From positions 1-64,000 of the forward strand of contig JAEUJM010000013.1 of the NCBI GenBank assembly GCA_016794585.1: a stretch of 64,000 nt of DNA. Direction: 5' to 3'. Shown here in pieces: positions 27,026 through 35,946 of this stretch. The notes beneath the pieces were generated by a model. The model saw nothing but the letters and a program-made list of their open reading frames with translations. It did not search any database and had not been told where the DNA came from. The position numbers and the translations under genes were made by a program. Position 1 is the first letter of the stretch. Every line of letters begins with the position of its first letter. Source of the stretch: Acidimicrobiales bacterium. Its GTDB lineage: Bacteria > Actinomycetota > Acidimicrobiia > Acidimicrobiales > DATDAH01.

Positions 27026-28270
27026 TCAGGGCGCCGGTCGTCGCCGCCGGCGGCGGGCGGTGACGTGCTCTTTCCAGAGGTTGTGGGCCTTGCACAGGGG
27101 TTTCGCGTTGAGGCTGTCAGTGAGGCCGCCGTCGATCCAGGCGAGCACGTGGTCGATCTCGCAGTGCGGGGATCGGACGGAGCAGCTCTCGTGCTCGCAG
27201 ACCGGGAAGGCGATCTGCGCGGCTCGGCGTTGGGTGCCGCTGAACCAGCGGCGCTCCCGTCCGTGGGAGAGGGGAAAGCCGTCGGGGTCGGTCACGAGGG
27301 TGTTGAGCCACCCCGTGATCGAGGTGAAGAGCGCCTGCTCGGGGGTGACGGGCGTGCCGTCGGCGAACTCGCAGCGGCGATCCATCGGGTACAGGTGGCG
27401 GTTCGGGTCCTCGCCGTGCATCTCGGCGATGAGCCGGGCCCACACCGTCGAGTAGGTGTCGCTGTCGACCACCAACGTGACGCCCAGGCTGGGCTCGGCC
27501 CCGGCGCCGCCGTGGGCGGCGGAGGACCGGGCCATCTCCACGAGCGCGTCGGCCCGTCGCTGCGCGGCGGTGCGGCCCAAGTCGTGCTTCGTGGCGCGGT
27601 CACCGAGGCGGGCCCGGGCGTCGGCCCAGTCTTGCTCCCACAGTTGTTGCTCGTGGCGTCGGAGCTCGGTGTCGAACTCGTGGAACCCCATCCGGTCCAA
27701 CCAGGCATCGACCCGGCCCATCCCTTCGAAGGTCGCCGACGAGTGGGCCTCACGTGCCTCGAACTGGGACAGAGCGCGTTCTTCGGCGTCCTCGGGGGCG
27801 AGCACGTCACGCCACCGGGACACCTTCTGGGAGAACTCGTCGAAGGGCAGCTCCCGTGCGTACCCGACCAGGAGCTCTTCGTCCTGGGCGAAGCGGACGG
27901 CGAGCGTGGGCACCCTGGCCTTGGACAGCACCTCGACGTGGTCGAGCCCGATCTCGCCGAGCTCGAACGCCGCCACCGTGTGGGGCATCGACCGCAGCTG
28001 CCGGCCGAGCCGGCACCGCCGTTCCACTGCGCTCTTGCGTGAGTGGGTGAGCCACGAGATGCGGGCGGCGGCGGAGGTGTCGCCGGTGGCCTTGTACTCC
28101 TTCGAGGAGTCGTAGGCGGCGAGGGCCTGGCACTCGATCGACTCAAGCATCGCCCGCACCGACGCCACCTCGACGACCGTGTCCTCAAGCGTTGCCACTG
28201 GCTCGTTCGCCCACGTCACCGTCCGGAGCTTCTCGGTGCTCTCTCGAAGGTGGACCAGCTCTGCACGCAC
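27026..28270 (-). CDS. DUF222 / HNH endonuclease-type protein (13E12-like)
   Basis: About 414 residues. The long helical N-terminal part is the DUF222 domain common to the actinobacterial 13E12 repeat family; the C-terminus has an HNH nuclease motif: CEIDHVLAWIDGGLTDSLN then LCKAHNLWK. The intact His and Asn residues suggest an active nuclease. Such genes are often multicopy and in mycobacteria some are LexA-controlled. The start is uncertain: GTG 28270 follows GGGAG with 8-base spacing, while GTG 28339 is a longer alternative. A CGAAC-N4-GTTCG palindrome lies 91 bases upstream of the chosen start. The C-terminus is a run of arginines. Confidence 0.85.
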   Translation of the reverse strand: MRAELVHLRESTEKLRTVTWANEPVATLEDTVVEVASVRAMLESIECQALAAYDSSKEYKATGDTSAAARISWLTHSRKSAVERRCRLGRQLRSMPHTVAAFELGEIGLDHVEVLSKARVPTLAVRFAQDEELLVGYARELPFDEFSQKVSRWRDVLAPEDAEERALSQFEAREAHSSATFEGMGRVDAWLDRMGFHEFDTELRRHEQQLWEQDWADARARLGDRATKHDLGRTAAQRRADALVEMARSSAAHGGAGAEPSLGVTLVVDSDTYSTVWARLIAEMHGEDPNRHLYPMDRRCEFADGTPVTPEQALFTSITGWLNTLVTDPDGFPLSHGRERRWFSGTQRRAAQIAFPVCEHESCSVRSPHCEIDHVLAWIDGGLTDSLNAKPLCKAHNLWKEHVTARRRRRRPAP

Positions 28271-28360
28271 GGCGACCACTCCCAACGGACGACAGCTCAA
28301 CGGGGAAGCGGCAGCCAGAAAATCCGGACCTGCAAGCACCGAAGTGCGTTGTCAGGGCTG

Positions 28361-28374
28361 CGAACTGATGTTCG
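28361..28374. promoter_or_regulatory. LexA/SOS-type box between HNH and ATPase genes
   Basis: CGAACTGATGTTCG fits the Gram-positive LexA consensus CGAAC-N4-GTTCG exactly in both half-sites. On the plus strand a TACCCT -10-like hexamer (28375-28380) abuts it. Either or both divergent genes could be damage-inducible. Confidence 0.6.
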
Positions 28375-28515
28375 TACCCTAGCCGCCGATCCCAATGCCC
28401 GCAAGGGTTTCCGGGGAATTCCTCCGCCAAGCCGGGCCGGCAGACTGCGATGGGCGCCCGGTGTCGGCGAGGGGAGCGGAGCGCCCGGAATCGCCCAGCC
28501 GGACATACTCCAGAG

Positions 28516-29604
28516 GTGCCACTGAACCGGGTCCGGATCGCCGGGTATCGGTCGTTGACCGAGGTCACCGTCGACCTGGCCGGGGTGACGGTCGTCGTCG
28601 GGCCGAACGGCTCGGGGAAGACCAACCTGTACCGGGCGATGCACCTGGTGCACGCCTGCGCCGAAGGAGATCTGGCGCGAGCCGTCGTGGCCGAAGGCGG
28701 GCTGGCGTCGATCGTTCACGCCGGATGGCGAAAGGGGGAGCCACGAGTGGAGCTGGAGGTGCGCCTCGGCGACCTCTGCCACGACGTGACGCTCGCCACC
28801 GCCGGCCGAGGGCAGCTCGAGCTCGAGGGGCCGGTGTTCCCCCTCGATCCCGTGGTCACCCACGAGCACGTCGTCCTCGATACCGGTGCCACCCGAGTCG
28901 AGCTCCTGGACCGGGCGGGCAACACGGCGTTCGCCACCGATCAGCAAGGCGGGCGCGTGACCATGCCGGCGACGCTGGTGGGCTCAGAGTCCGCGCTCTC
29001 GCAGCTCGTCGATGCCCACCACTTCCCCGAGCTCGTCGAGGTGCGTGAGACCCTGCGGCGGATGCGCTTCCATCATCAGGTCCGTACCGACCCCGACGCC
29101 CCCGCTCGCCGCCCCGGCCTGGCCACCCGCACGCTGGCCGTGGCCGATGACGGCGCCGACCTCCCCGCCGCGCTGTTGACGATCCTGCGCATGGGTGACG
29201 GGCACACGCTCCGGCGCAGCATCGCTGAGGCTTTCGGGGGCAGCGACCTCCTGCTCGATGCCGACGAATCCGGGCCGGTGCACCTCGCCTTGAAGGTCCC
29301 CGGGCTGTATCGACCGCTGTCGGTCATGGAGCTGTCGGACGGCCAGTTGCGCTTCCTGTTCCTCGCGGCCGCGCTGCTGGCACCGCGACCGCCCACCGTC
29401 ATGGTCCTCAACGAACCTGAGACCAGCCTGCACCCCGACCTCCTGCCCGCCTTGGCCGAACTGATCACCGCCGCCAGCGCAACGACCCAGATCGTGGTCA
29501 CCACCCACTCGGCGGGACTCGCCGACCGCCTCCACGGTGGTAGGGAGACCGCCGGGTACTCGCTCGAGATGGTGAACGGCGAGACCCGATTCCTCGCGAG
29601 ATGA
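28516..29604 (+). CDS. AAA/ABC-type ATPase (RecF/AAA_21-like)
   Basis: A 362-residue ATPase of the SMC/RecF-like class. Walker A is VVGPNGSGKTNLY (about 29-41); the signature-like segment is ELSDGQLRFLF near 272; Walker B is VMVLNEPETSLHPDLL near 300, with Asn ahead of Glu as I recall is usual in this subfamily; the switch histidine is in VVTTHSAGL. No nuclease or coiled-coil arm is present, so it resembles the stand-alone AAA_21 ATPases annotated near repair or defence genes. GTG 28516 starts directly before the N-terminal strand. The partner gene, if any, may be the divergent HNH gene sharing the LexA-type box. Confidence 0.85.
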   Translation: MPLNRVRIAGYRSLTEVTVDLAGVTVVVGPNGSGKTNLYRAMHLVHACAEGDLARAVVAEGGLASIVHAGWRKGEPRVELEVRLGDLCHDVTLATAGRGQLELEGPVFPLDPVVTHEHVVLDTGATRVELLDRAGNTAFATDQQGGRVTMPATLVGSESALSQLVDAHHFPELVEVRETLRRMRFHHQVRTDPDAPARRPGLATRTLAVADDGADLPAALLTILRMGDGHTLRRSIAEAFGGSDLLLDADESGPVHLALKVPGLYRPLSVMELSDGQLRFLFLAAALLAPRPPTVMVLNEPETSLHPDLLPALAELITAASATTQIVVTTHSAGLADRLHGGRETAGYSLEMVNGETRFLAR

Positions 29605-29671
29605 TCGCCGCCACCGGCGACCTGCCCGCGTCCCGGGTCAGGCGGGCGTGGCGGTAGCCCTGATGCGGTGG

Positions 29672-30835
29672 CTATCCGGGTGCCGTCCAGAGCCAGGCGT
29701 CGCCGTAGACGGGGGTGTCGAATGTGTCAGTTCGAGCGGCGCCGCCGAAGGTGAACAGCTCGTCGCCGGCCCACACCGCGGCCATGCCCTCGCGTTGCAG
29801 CGTGTTGGGGGCGTCGAGGGACATCCAGGCTGTGGCAGCGGCGTCGTAGACCGAGGTCCCCAGCGCCGCTCGCTCATCGCCGCCCAGCGGGAACTCGATG
29901 ATCCGCGTGGCGGCGTCGTACGACGGCGGCGCCTCGACGCCAGCCAAGGCATCGTCGTCGCGAACGCAGAAGGCGGGCGAGTCCGGCCCTCGCGGCATGA
30001 GCACCGTGTCGGGAGCACTCGGGCCCCGTGTTGCCCTCAGGTCATCGCAGGTCGCTCCGTCGTCGCCAACCTGGACGAGCGCCCACGCTGACCCGTCGAA
30101 CCGAGCGAGGGTGTCGATGGTCGAGACGTACAGGTCCGGTCCGACGGTGAACCCGAAGCGATACCACTCGGCGGGCATCGGGTCGGGCGGGAGCGGAGTC
30201 CACGTCGCCGTGGCCGGGTCCCAGATCTCGTGGGCCGTCGTCGGCGGTGTCGGCGGTGTCGGTGCGCTCTCCATCACGGCGACGAGTTGGTCACCCCAGG
30301 CGAGGAGCCGTCGACCCTGGGTAGTGCTTGGACCCGGGAGCACGGTCCAGACGTCCGCCTCGGGGTCGTAGCGGAGCATCTGGCTGCCGTCCCCGCCGGC
30401 GCCCGACTCGAGCACGTAGAGGTCGCCGTCGAGGACGACGGCAGCGTTCGCAGTGACCGCCGCCGGGGCGTCGGCGATCCGGCGCCACGTGCCGGCGACC
30501 GGGTCGTACGCCGCGCCGTCGATCCGGTCGAGGCCAGATGCGCACAGGGCGTTGCCAGGGCAGGGCGGTGTGATGCTGCCGCCGAGGACCACGACTTCGT
30601 CACCGGTCCACACCGCGAGCGCGTCATGGCGAGCGGCCAGCGGTGGGTCCGGCAGGCGGGTCCATGGCCCCACGGTCGTGCCCACGGGCGGCGACGCCAC
30701 CGGCTCAGGCGTCGCCGCGACCGCCGGAGGATCGACGGTCCCGCAGGCGGCCGCCGTGGCGACGACGAGGACCAGGCCGGCCAGCAGACCGGCGCGCCGC
30801 CCGAGCGAGACGCGCAGCGCCGCTACTCCTCGCAC
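29672..30835 (-). CDS. Secreted or lipid-anchored kelch-repeat protein
   Basis: A 387-residue predicted exported beta-propeller. The N-terminus LRVSLGRRAGLLAGLVLVVATAAACG is a signal peptide with a possible lipobox Cys near residue 32. At least four kelch-type repeats follow, each with a glycine pair and a Trp: DEVVVLGGSI ... GTWRRIADAP, GDLYVLESGAGG ... DVWTVLPGP, HEIWDPATATWTPLP and DELFTFGGAART. GTG 30835 overlaps the TAP hydrolase stop by 13 bases, so the two are co-transcribed. Ligand and enzyme activity are unknown. Confidence 0.82.
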   Translation of the reverse strand: MRGVAALRVSLGRRAGLLAGLVLVVATAAACGTVDPPAVAATPEPVASPPVGTTVGPWTRLPDPPLAARHDALAVWTGDEVVVLGGSITPPCPGNALCASGLDRIDGAAYDPVAGTWRRIADAPAAVTANAAVVLDGDLYVLESGAGGDGSQMLRYDPEADVWTVLPGPSTTQGRRLLAWGDQLVAVMESAPTPPTPPTTAHEIWDPATATWTPLPPDPMPAEWYRFGFTVGPDLYVSTIDTLARFDGSAWALVQVGDDGATCDDLRATRGPSAPDTVLMPRGPDSPAFCVRDDDALAGVEAPPSYDAATRIIEFPLGGDERAALGTSVYDAAATAWMSLDAPNTLQREGMAAVWAGDELFTFGGAARTDTFDTPVYGDAWLWTAPG

Positions 30836-32337
30836 ACGGTGTCCTCCGGGGGCAGGACGAGGTCGATGAGGTAGGTGGCGCTGGCGTCGTCGATGCAGGT
30901 GCTGCGGCCCGACGCGACGTGGCCGGTGGCGTCGAGGGTGAGCAGGTGGCCGTCCTCCAGGTTCTCGGCGACATCCACGGACTGCTGGTAGGGCGTCGCC
31001 GCGTCGCCGGTGGTGCCGATGACGAGCACGGCGGGGGAGCCGGGGGCGGTGACGACGTGGGGGTCGCCCGAGGGCGGCGCCGGCCAGAACGCACAGGGCA
31101 GCAGCTCGTTGGCCACCGAGGCGCCGGTGCGGGGCGCCACGGCGATGAGCTCGTCGGCGAACGCCTGGAACTCCTCGCTGCCCTGGGGCACCTCGGAGTC
31201 GACGCACTCCACGGCGGCGTAGGGCGTGTAGCTGCTGAGGTCGTAGTACTGCTGGGCCAGTGCGGCGATGGCGTCGCCGTCACCGTCCTCCGCGTCGGCC
31301 AGCGCCTGCCACAGCAGCTCGGCGTCGTTGCCCTCGAACCCGTAGGTGGCGTACACGGCACCGGTCTGGAGCTCGGACGGGCCGACCTCGCCGTCGCCAC
31401 CCGGGAGTGGCTCCTCGTCGAGCTGGGCCGCCACCCGGTCGAACGCGGCGCCGGCGTCGTCGAGCGGGCAGGACGGGTCGTCGGCGCACCCGTCGAGCAG
31501 CGCGTTCACCTGCTCCTCGATGGCCTGGCCCTGGGCGAGCAGGAAGCCGGTGAGGTCCTGGGTGGGGTCGACCACCCCGTCGAGCACCATGGCCCGGACC
31601 CGGTCGGGGAACTCCTCCAGGTAGCCGAGGCCGAGGGCGGTGCCGTAGGAGTACCCGGCGTAGCTGATCTGCTCCTCGCCGAGTGCCTCCCGGATGGCGT
31701 CCATGTCCTGGACGACGTCACGGGTGCCCACGAACGGCAGCAGCTCGCCGTCGGTCTGCTCGCACTCGTCAGCGACGGCCCGGGCGGCCTCGTCGAGCTG
31801 GCGCTGCTCGCGGTTCGAGTCGGGCTCGGGGTCGATGTCCAGGAAGGCGTCGACGTTCTCACCGCAGGTCAGGCCCTCGGTGCCACCGACGCCGCGCGGG
31901 TCCCACCCGATGATGTCGAAGCGGTCGAGCACCTCCTGGGGGAACGGCTGGGCGAGGGCGAACTCGATCCCGCTGGCGCCCGGGCCGCCGGGGTTGGTCA
32001 GCAGGACCCCGATGCGCTCGTCGGGGTTCGCCGCCGGGACACGGGCGACCTCGACGTCGATGGTGTCGCCGTCGGGGTCCGAGTGGTCGAGCGGGACGGT
32101 GACGGTGCCGCACTCGCCGAAGCCCAGGTCACAGGGGCCGAAGTCGATGTCGGTCTCGGGGGCGGGCACGGTGGTGGGGTCGGCCGGGGTGAACACGTCC
32201 TCGTCGACGTCCGGAGCACCCGTCTCCTGGACCCCGCTGCCGCAGGCCACCGCGACCAGGGCGATGAGCCCGACGAGCAGCACGAGGGCCGTCGGAGCGG
32301 GGCGGGGGGAGCGGGGGGACGGGGTGGGGCCGGACAC
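30823..32337 (-). CDS. TAP-type alpha/beta hydrolase lipoprotein (tripeptidyl aminopeptidase-like)
   Basis: A 504-residue exported serine hydrolase related to Streptomyces SlpD/SlpE and tripeptidyl aminopeptidases. The signal peptide ends in the lipobox VAVAC (Cys about 32). Family segments: GVLLTNPGGPGASG (oxyanion region), FDIIGWDPRGVGGTEG, AGYSYGTALGLGY (nucleophile Ser), and near the C-terminus VIGTTGDAATPYQQ (Asp) and DATGHVASGRSTCIDD (His). Probably cleaves peptides or esters outside the membrane. GTG 32337 follows TAGCCT by 7 bases. The downstream kelch protein gene overlaps its stop. Confidence 0.88.
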   Translation of the reverse strand: MSGPTPSPRSPRPAPTALVLLVGLIALVAVACGSGVQETGAPDVDEDVFTPADPTTVPAPETDIDFGPCDLGFGECGTVTVPLDHSDPDGDTIDVEVARVPAANPDERIGVLLTNPGGPGASGIEFALAQPFPQEVLDRFDIIGWDPRGVGGTEGLTCGENVDAFLDIDPEPDSNREQRQLDEAARAVADECEQTDGELLPFVGTRDVVQDMDAIREALGEEQISYAGYSYGTALGLGYLEEFPDRVRAMVLDGVVDPTQDLTGFLLAQGQAIEEQVNALLDGCADDPSCPLDDAGAAFDRVAAQLDEEPLPGGDGEVGPSELQTGAVYATYGFEGNDAELLWQALADAEDGDGDAIAALAQQYYDLSSYTPYAAVECVDSEVPQGSEEFQAFADELIAVAPRTGASVANELLPCAFWPAPPSGDPHVVTAPGSPAVLVIGTTGDAATPYQQSVDVAENLEDGHLLTLDATGHVASGRSTCIDDASATYLIDLVLPPEDTVCEE

Positions 32338-32344
32338 GCCGCCG

Positions 32345-32350
32345 AGGCTA
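32345..32350 (-). promoter_or_regulatory. -10 box TAGCCT for the TAP hydrolase gene
   Basis: TAGCCT on the minus strand ends 7 bases before GTG 32337. Confidence 0.5.
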
Positions 32351-32359
32351 CGACGCTCC

Positions 32360-32365
32360 TAACCT
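32360..32365 (+). promoter_or_regulatory. -10 box TAACCT for the LLM oxidoreductase
   Basis: TAACCT ends 6 bases before ATG 32372. Together with the divergent TAGCCT it packs two promoters into 34 bases. Confidence 0.5.
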
Positions 32366-32371
32366 GACGCC

Positions 32372-33337
32372 ATGTCGCGACCCTTCCACGTCGGTGTCTT
32401 CACCCCCCAGGGGTGGAAGACCGAGCTCAAGTCCATCCCCGACCCCCAGGCCCAGTGGCAGCGGGTGGTCGACACCGCCGTCCTCGCCGAGGAGCTCGGC
32501 TACGACTCGGTCTGGGTGTACGACCACGTCCACAACGTGCCGGTGCCGTCGAACGAGTCCATCTTCGAGTGCTGGACGACGATGGCCGCGCTGAGCCAGG
32601 TGACGAGCACGATCCGCCTCGGACAGATGGTCGGCTGCGCCGGCTACCGCAACCCGGGCCTGCTGGCCAAGATCACCTCCAACATCGATGTGATGAGCGG
32701 CGGTCGCCTCGACTGGGGCATCGGCGGCGGCTGGTACGAGCACGAGTACAACGCCTACGGGTACCCGTTCCCCGCGGCCAAGGAGCGCCTCGGCCTCCTG
32801 CGCGACACCGTCGAGATCGTCACCCGCATGTGGCGCGATGCGGAGGCCACCTACGAGGGCACCTACCTCTCGGTGGCGGGCGCCCAGTGCGATCCCAAGC
32901 CACTCCAGGACCCGCACCCGCCCATCTGGATCGGCGGCGGCGGCGAGCAGGTCACCCTGCGCATCGTCGCCCGCCTCGCCGACTACTCGAACTTCGGGGG
33001 CAAGCCCGACGAGTGGACCCACAAGCGTGATGTCCTCGCCGGTCACTGCGACGCCGTCGGGCGCGACCTCGACGAGATCACCATGACCTGGTCGCCGGAG
33101 CTGTTCGTGCGCGAGACCGAGGAGGAGATCGTCGCCGCCGGCTCCCAGTCCTTCTGGGGTGAGCCCTTCGACTCGTGGCGGGCCGGCAACCTCGTGGGCA
33201 CGCCCGAGCAGGTGCTCGCCCGCATCGAGGAGTACCGCGCCCTCGGCTGCGGCGGCATCGTCGCCTGGTGCGCGGACCTCCCCGAGCACGACACCCTGCG
33301 CCTCTTCGCCGAGAAGGTCCTGCCCGAGCTGCGCTGA
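32372..33337 (+). CDS. LLM-class (luciferase-like) F420-dependent oxidoreductase
   Basis: A 321-residue TIM-barrel protein of the bacterial luciferase superfamily. Typical segments: VVDTAVLAEELGYDSVWVYDHV, TSTIRLGQMVGCAGYRNPGLLAKI, DVMSGGRLDWGIGGGWYEHEY, and PIWIGGGGEQVTLRI. In actinobacteria most such proteins use coenzyme F420 rather than FMN, so F420 is the likely cofactor (family inference). Substrate unknown. It is followed after one base by the putative secreted hydrolase gene, suggesting co-transcription. Confidence 0.9.
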   Translation: MSRPFHVGVFTPQGWKTELKSIPDPQAQWQRVVDTAVLAEELGYDSVWVYDHVHNVPVPSNESIFECWTTMAALSQVTSTIRLGQMVGCAGYRNPGLLAKITSNIDVMSGGRLDWGIGGGWYEHEYNAYGYPFPAAKERLGLLRDTVEIVTRMWRDAEATYEGTYLSVAGAQCDPKPLQDPHPPIWIGGGGEQVTLRIVARLADYSNFGGKPDEWTHKRDVLAGHCDAVGRDLDEITMTWSPELFVRETEEEIVAAGSQSFWGEPFDSWRAGNLVGTPEQVLARIEEYRALGCGGIVAWCADLPEHDTLRLFAEKVLPELR

Positions 33338-33338
33338 C

Positions 33339-35060
33339 GTGAGCCACCGGCGCCGCCCTCGCCGCGTCCTGGGACTCGTCGCCTCGGCGGCGGTCCTCGT
33401 GGCCGCCGGGCTGGCGGTGGCGCTCCCGACCGCGCCGGGCGACCGCGGCGCAGCGCAGGCAGCCGCCGGCGACGGGACCGGCGCGATCAGCGTCGCCGGC
33501 TCGGTGGCGGGCGACGACTGGTCGCTGCCGGCCGGTACCACCGCCGCGCCCGGCGCCGGGTTCTTCTCCGAGCGGGCCGACCCGTCGCGCCACGTCGACG
33601 TGCATGCCGTCGACGTCACCTGGCGGATGCTCGAACCCGCGGAGGATGACTACCACGACGACCTCGCCGGCCGGGCGCAGGACCTGGACCTCGCCCCCCT
33701 CGCCGAGCAGCTGGCCGTGCCGGGGCGCTACTGGCTGCGGGTGTGGCTCACCAACGTGCGTTGGGCGCCCCGTTGGGTCGTCGACGACTGCGGCCTCGAG
33801 GTGGCGGGCACCGACGAGGACGGCGGCCGCCACCTGCCGATCTGGAACGCCTGCTTCTGGGGCCACGCGGTCGACCTCTACCGCCATCTCTTCGAGGACC
33901 TCGGCATCGCCGATGATCCAGACCTCGTGCTGGCCTACGTCCCCGGCGGCTTCGCGTGGTCCGAGTTCGACTTCGACGTCGTCGATCAGGCCGTCGCCGC
34001 CGGCGACCTCACCGTGCCCGCCTTCGTCGCCTGGTTCCACCAGATGGTGGCCGACCTCACCGGGCTCATGGGCACCCAGGCGGCCAAGCTCGTCTACACC
34101 GGGGAAGACCATCCGTTCGCGTCGCTCGGCACGGCCGATGACCTCCTGGCGAGGTACGCGGTGGAGCACGGGATGGGGGTGCGCACCGGGATCTCCGAGC
34201 TCTCCAACTTCCACCTGAACGAGGTGCCCGCCTACGGCACGACCATCGGGGACGACGGGCACCTCGTGACCGACGAGGACTGGGTCCTCCGGGATCCGGG
34301 GCGCATCTCCGCCGCCGAGCACGAGTGCTACCTCGACTGCGGCTTCGACACCGACGAGCTGGGCTACGCCATCCGCCAGTCCAACCTGCATGCGCTGGCC
34401 GCGCTGCGTACGAACTGGCTCTACGTCGTGCCCCACGACAGCTACCTCGACCGCTTCTCCGCCCATTGGCGGTGGGTGCGCCTCAGCCTCGGTCGGACGG
34501 CGTCGACCTCCGCCGACGCCTGGGTGGCACTGCGACGGGCCACGGACGAGTACTGGGCCGACGAGGACACGGCGGACGAGGCCGGCGTGGACTGGACCGG
34601 CAGGCCCGTGGTGCGCGATCTCGAGCGGTGGGTGCGCCAGCTCGAGCAGGCTCCCGGCTGCCGCGGCCGCCGGGGGAGCGAGGTGCACGTCGGCGTGCTC
34701 GCTCCGGAGAACGGCGTCGCCCGCGAGGGCCGTCGCACCGACGCGGCCGGCGGCCAGCCCCACCTGTGCTTCGCGGTGGACGACGCCTTCGTGGCGCCTA
34801 CCGGGGAGGCCGACCTCGACGTGCTGGTCACCTACGTCGACCGGGGACGCGGCTCGTTCGTCCTCACCGTCGCCGGTGCGGAGGGCCGGCTGCGCTCACC
34901 GGAGGTGGCCCTCACCGACTCGGGCCGTCGGCGCACGGTCCGCTTCCACGTCGACGGCGGGCGCCTGGACGCGTCCCTGCCCGGCGGCGCCGACCTGCGT
35001 CTGACCCGGGTACGCGGCGCCGACGTCGACGTGCAGTTCGTCCGGGTGGTGAAGCCCTGA
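33339..35060 (+). CDS. Secreted protein, putative glycoside-hydrolase-like barrel
   Basis: A 573-residue exported protein without a family I can name. Residues about 9-30 form a signal peptide or anchor (LGLVASAAVLVAAGLAVALP). The middle resembles a (beta/alpha)8 sugar hydrolase: VDVTWRMLEPAEDDY near 88 (the usual GH42/GH5 place for the question of a journey along the barrel), RYWLRVWLTNVRWAPRW, DLVLAYVPGGFAWSEFDFD near 200 and KLVYTGEDHPFAS near 250, with acidic residues at strand ends. The last ~120 residues look like a beta-sandwich domain. Four to six cysteines are paired in the sequence. GTG 33339 starts one base after the LLM stop. Confidence 0.72.
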   Translation: MSHRRRPRRVLGLVASAAVLVAAGLAVALPTAPGDRGAAQAAAGDGTGAISVAGSVAGDDWSLPAGTTAAPGAGFFSERADPSRHVDVHAVDVTWRMLEPAEDDYHDDLAGRAQDLDLAPLAEQLAVPGRYWLRVWLTNVRWAPRWVVDDCGLEVAGTDEDGGRHLPIWNACFWGHAVDLYRHLFEDLGIADDPDLVLAYVPGGFAWSEFDFDVVDQAVAAGDLTVPAFVAWFHQMVADLTGLMGTQAAKLVYTGEDHPFASLGTADDLLARYAVEHGMGVRTGISELSNFHLNEVPAYGTTIGDDGHLVTDEDWVLRDPGRISAAEHECYLDCGFDTDELGYAIRQSNLHALAALRTNWLYVVPHDSYLDRFSAHWRWVRLSLGRTASTSADAWVALRRATDEYWADEDTADEAGVDWTGRPVVRDLERWVRQLEQAPGCRGRRGSEVHVGVLAPENGVAREGRRTDAAGGQPHLCFAVDDAFVAPTGEADLDVLVTYVDRGRGSFVLTVAGAEGRLRSPEVALTDSGRRRTVRFHVDGGRLDASLPGGADLRLTRVRGADVDVQFVRVVKP

Positions 35061-35085
35061 GCGGGCCTCCGCCCACCCCGAGGCG

Positions 35086-35541
35086 CTACTCGTAGTAGCG
35101 GTAGACGACCTCGGCCACACAGGACGGCTTGGACGCGCCCTCGACCTCGAAGGTGAGCTTCATGGACACCTGGACGCCGCCGGCGACGTCGTCGACGCCC
35201 GCCAGCTCGGCGCCGGCCCGCAGGTTGGCGCCGACCGGGACGGGGGAGGGGAAGCGCACCTTCTCACAGCCGTAGTTGACGCCCATCGAGAAGCCGTGCA
35301 CCTGCACGATCTCGGGGATCAGCGACGGGGCGAGCGACAGCGTCAGGTAGCCGTGGGCGATGGGCCCGCCGAACGGTCCGCTCTTGGCCCGCTCGGGATC
35401 GACGTGGATCCACTGGTGGTCACCGGTCGCGTCAGCGAACAGGTTCACCTGCTCCTGGGTGACCTCGTGGTAGCTGCTGTAGCCGAGGTGCTCCCCGACC
35501 TTCGCCTTGAGCTCGTCTGCACCGTTCAGGACCGTGGTCAT
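35086..35541 (-). CDS. MaoC-family (R)-specific enoyl-CoA hydratase-like protein
   Basis: A 151-residue hot-dog-fold protein. The hydratase-2 motif is visible: ADATGDHQWIHVDPERAKSGPFGGPIAHGYLTLSL, with the catalytic Asp and His in the GDHQWIHVD segment. SMGVNYGCEKVRF is typical of the Mycobacterium NodN/MaoC group. It likely hydrates trans-2-enoyl-CoA esters. ATG 35541 follows a CATGAT -10-like box by 6 bases. It converges with the secreted hydrolase gene. Confidence 0.9.
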   Translation of the reverse strand: MTTVLNGADELKAKVGEHLGYSSYHEVTQEQVNLFADATGDHQWIHVDPERAKSGPFGGPIAHGYLTLSLAPSLIPEIVQVHGFSMGVNYGCEKVRFPSPVPVGANLRAGAELAGVDDVAGGVQVSMKLTFEVEGASKPSCVAEVVYRYYE

Positions 35542-35547
35542 GGCCTG

Positions 35548-35553
35548 ATCATG
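35548..35553 (-). promoter_or_regulatory. -10-like box CATGAT for the MaoC gene
   Basis: CATGAT on the minus strand ends 6 bases before ATG 35541; one change from TATGAT. Confidence 0.4.
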
Positions 35554-35592
35554 CCGCGCTGCGGGCGGCGCGGACCAACGGGCGCCGCATCG

Positions 35593-35946
35593 CTACTGGA
35601 ACCAGATCCGCTGGTAGTCCCGGCTCTGCGGGTGCAGGAGGAGGGCGAGCATGGCCACCGGGAACATGGCGCTGATGATCAAGGTGGCGCTGAGTCCACC
35701 GAAGATCAGCCAGAACACGTAGGGCAGCACGGCCAGGGAGGCCACGCCCACACCGAGGAAGTACCCCCACTTGCGCTCGTTGGCGATGCCGTAGCCGGCG
35801 GCCACGTTGCCGGCGGCGAGGAGGAGCACGAGCGGGTTGGCGAAACCGCCGAAGAGGACGTCGAAGGCCGCGCTGATATAGAGCAGGATGACGGCCATCT
35901 GGAGGGTTTGAGGTTGCGACGCATTGGTCCAGCGGCGGGTCTGCAT
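35593..35946 (-). CDS. Small integral membrane protein
   Basis: A 117-residue protein with about four hydrophobic helices: TLQMAVILLYISAAFDVLFGG, PLVLLLAAGNVAAGYGIA, WGYFLGVGVASLAVLPYVFWLI and LIISAMFPVAMLALLL. It ends HPQSRDYQRIWFQ, a tail I have seen on other small actinobacterial membrane proteins without known function. ATG 35946 overlaps the start codon of the divergent nucleotidyltransferase gene (CATG at 35944-35947). Confidence 0.82.
   Translation of the reverse strand: MQTRRWTNASQPQTLQMAVILLYISAAFDVLFGGFANPLVLLLAAGNVAAGYGIANERKWGYFLGVGVASLAVLPYVFWLIFGGLSATLIISAMFPVAMLALLLHPQSRDYQRIWFQ

Noticed and set aside
28516-29604. Walker B Asn as a dead ATPase
   Set aside because: As I recall, Asn before the catalytic Glu is usual in this ATPase group, and the Glu itself is present.
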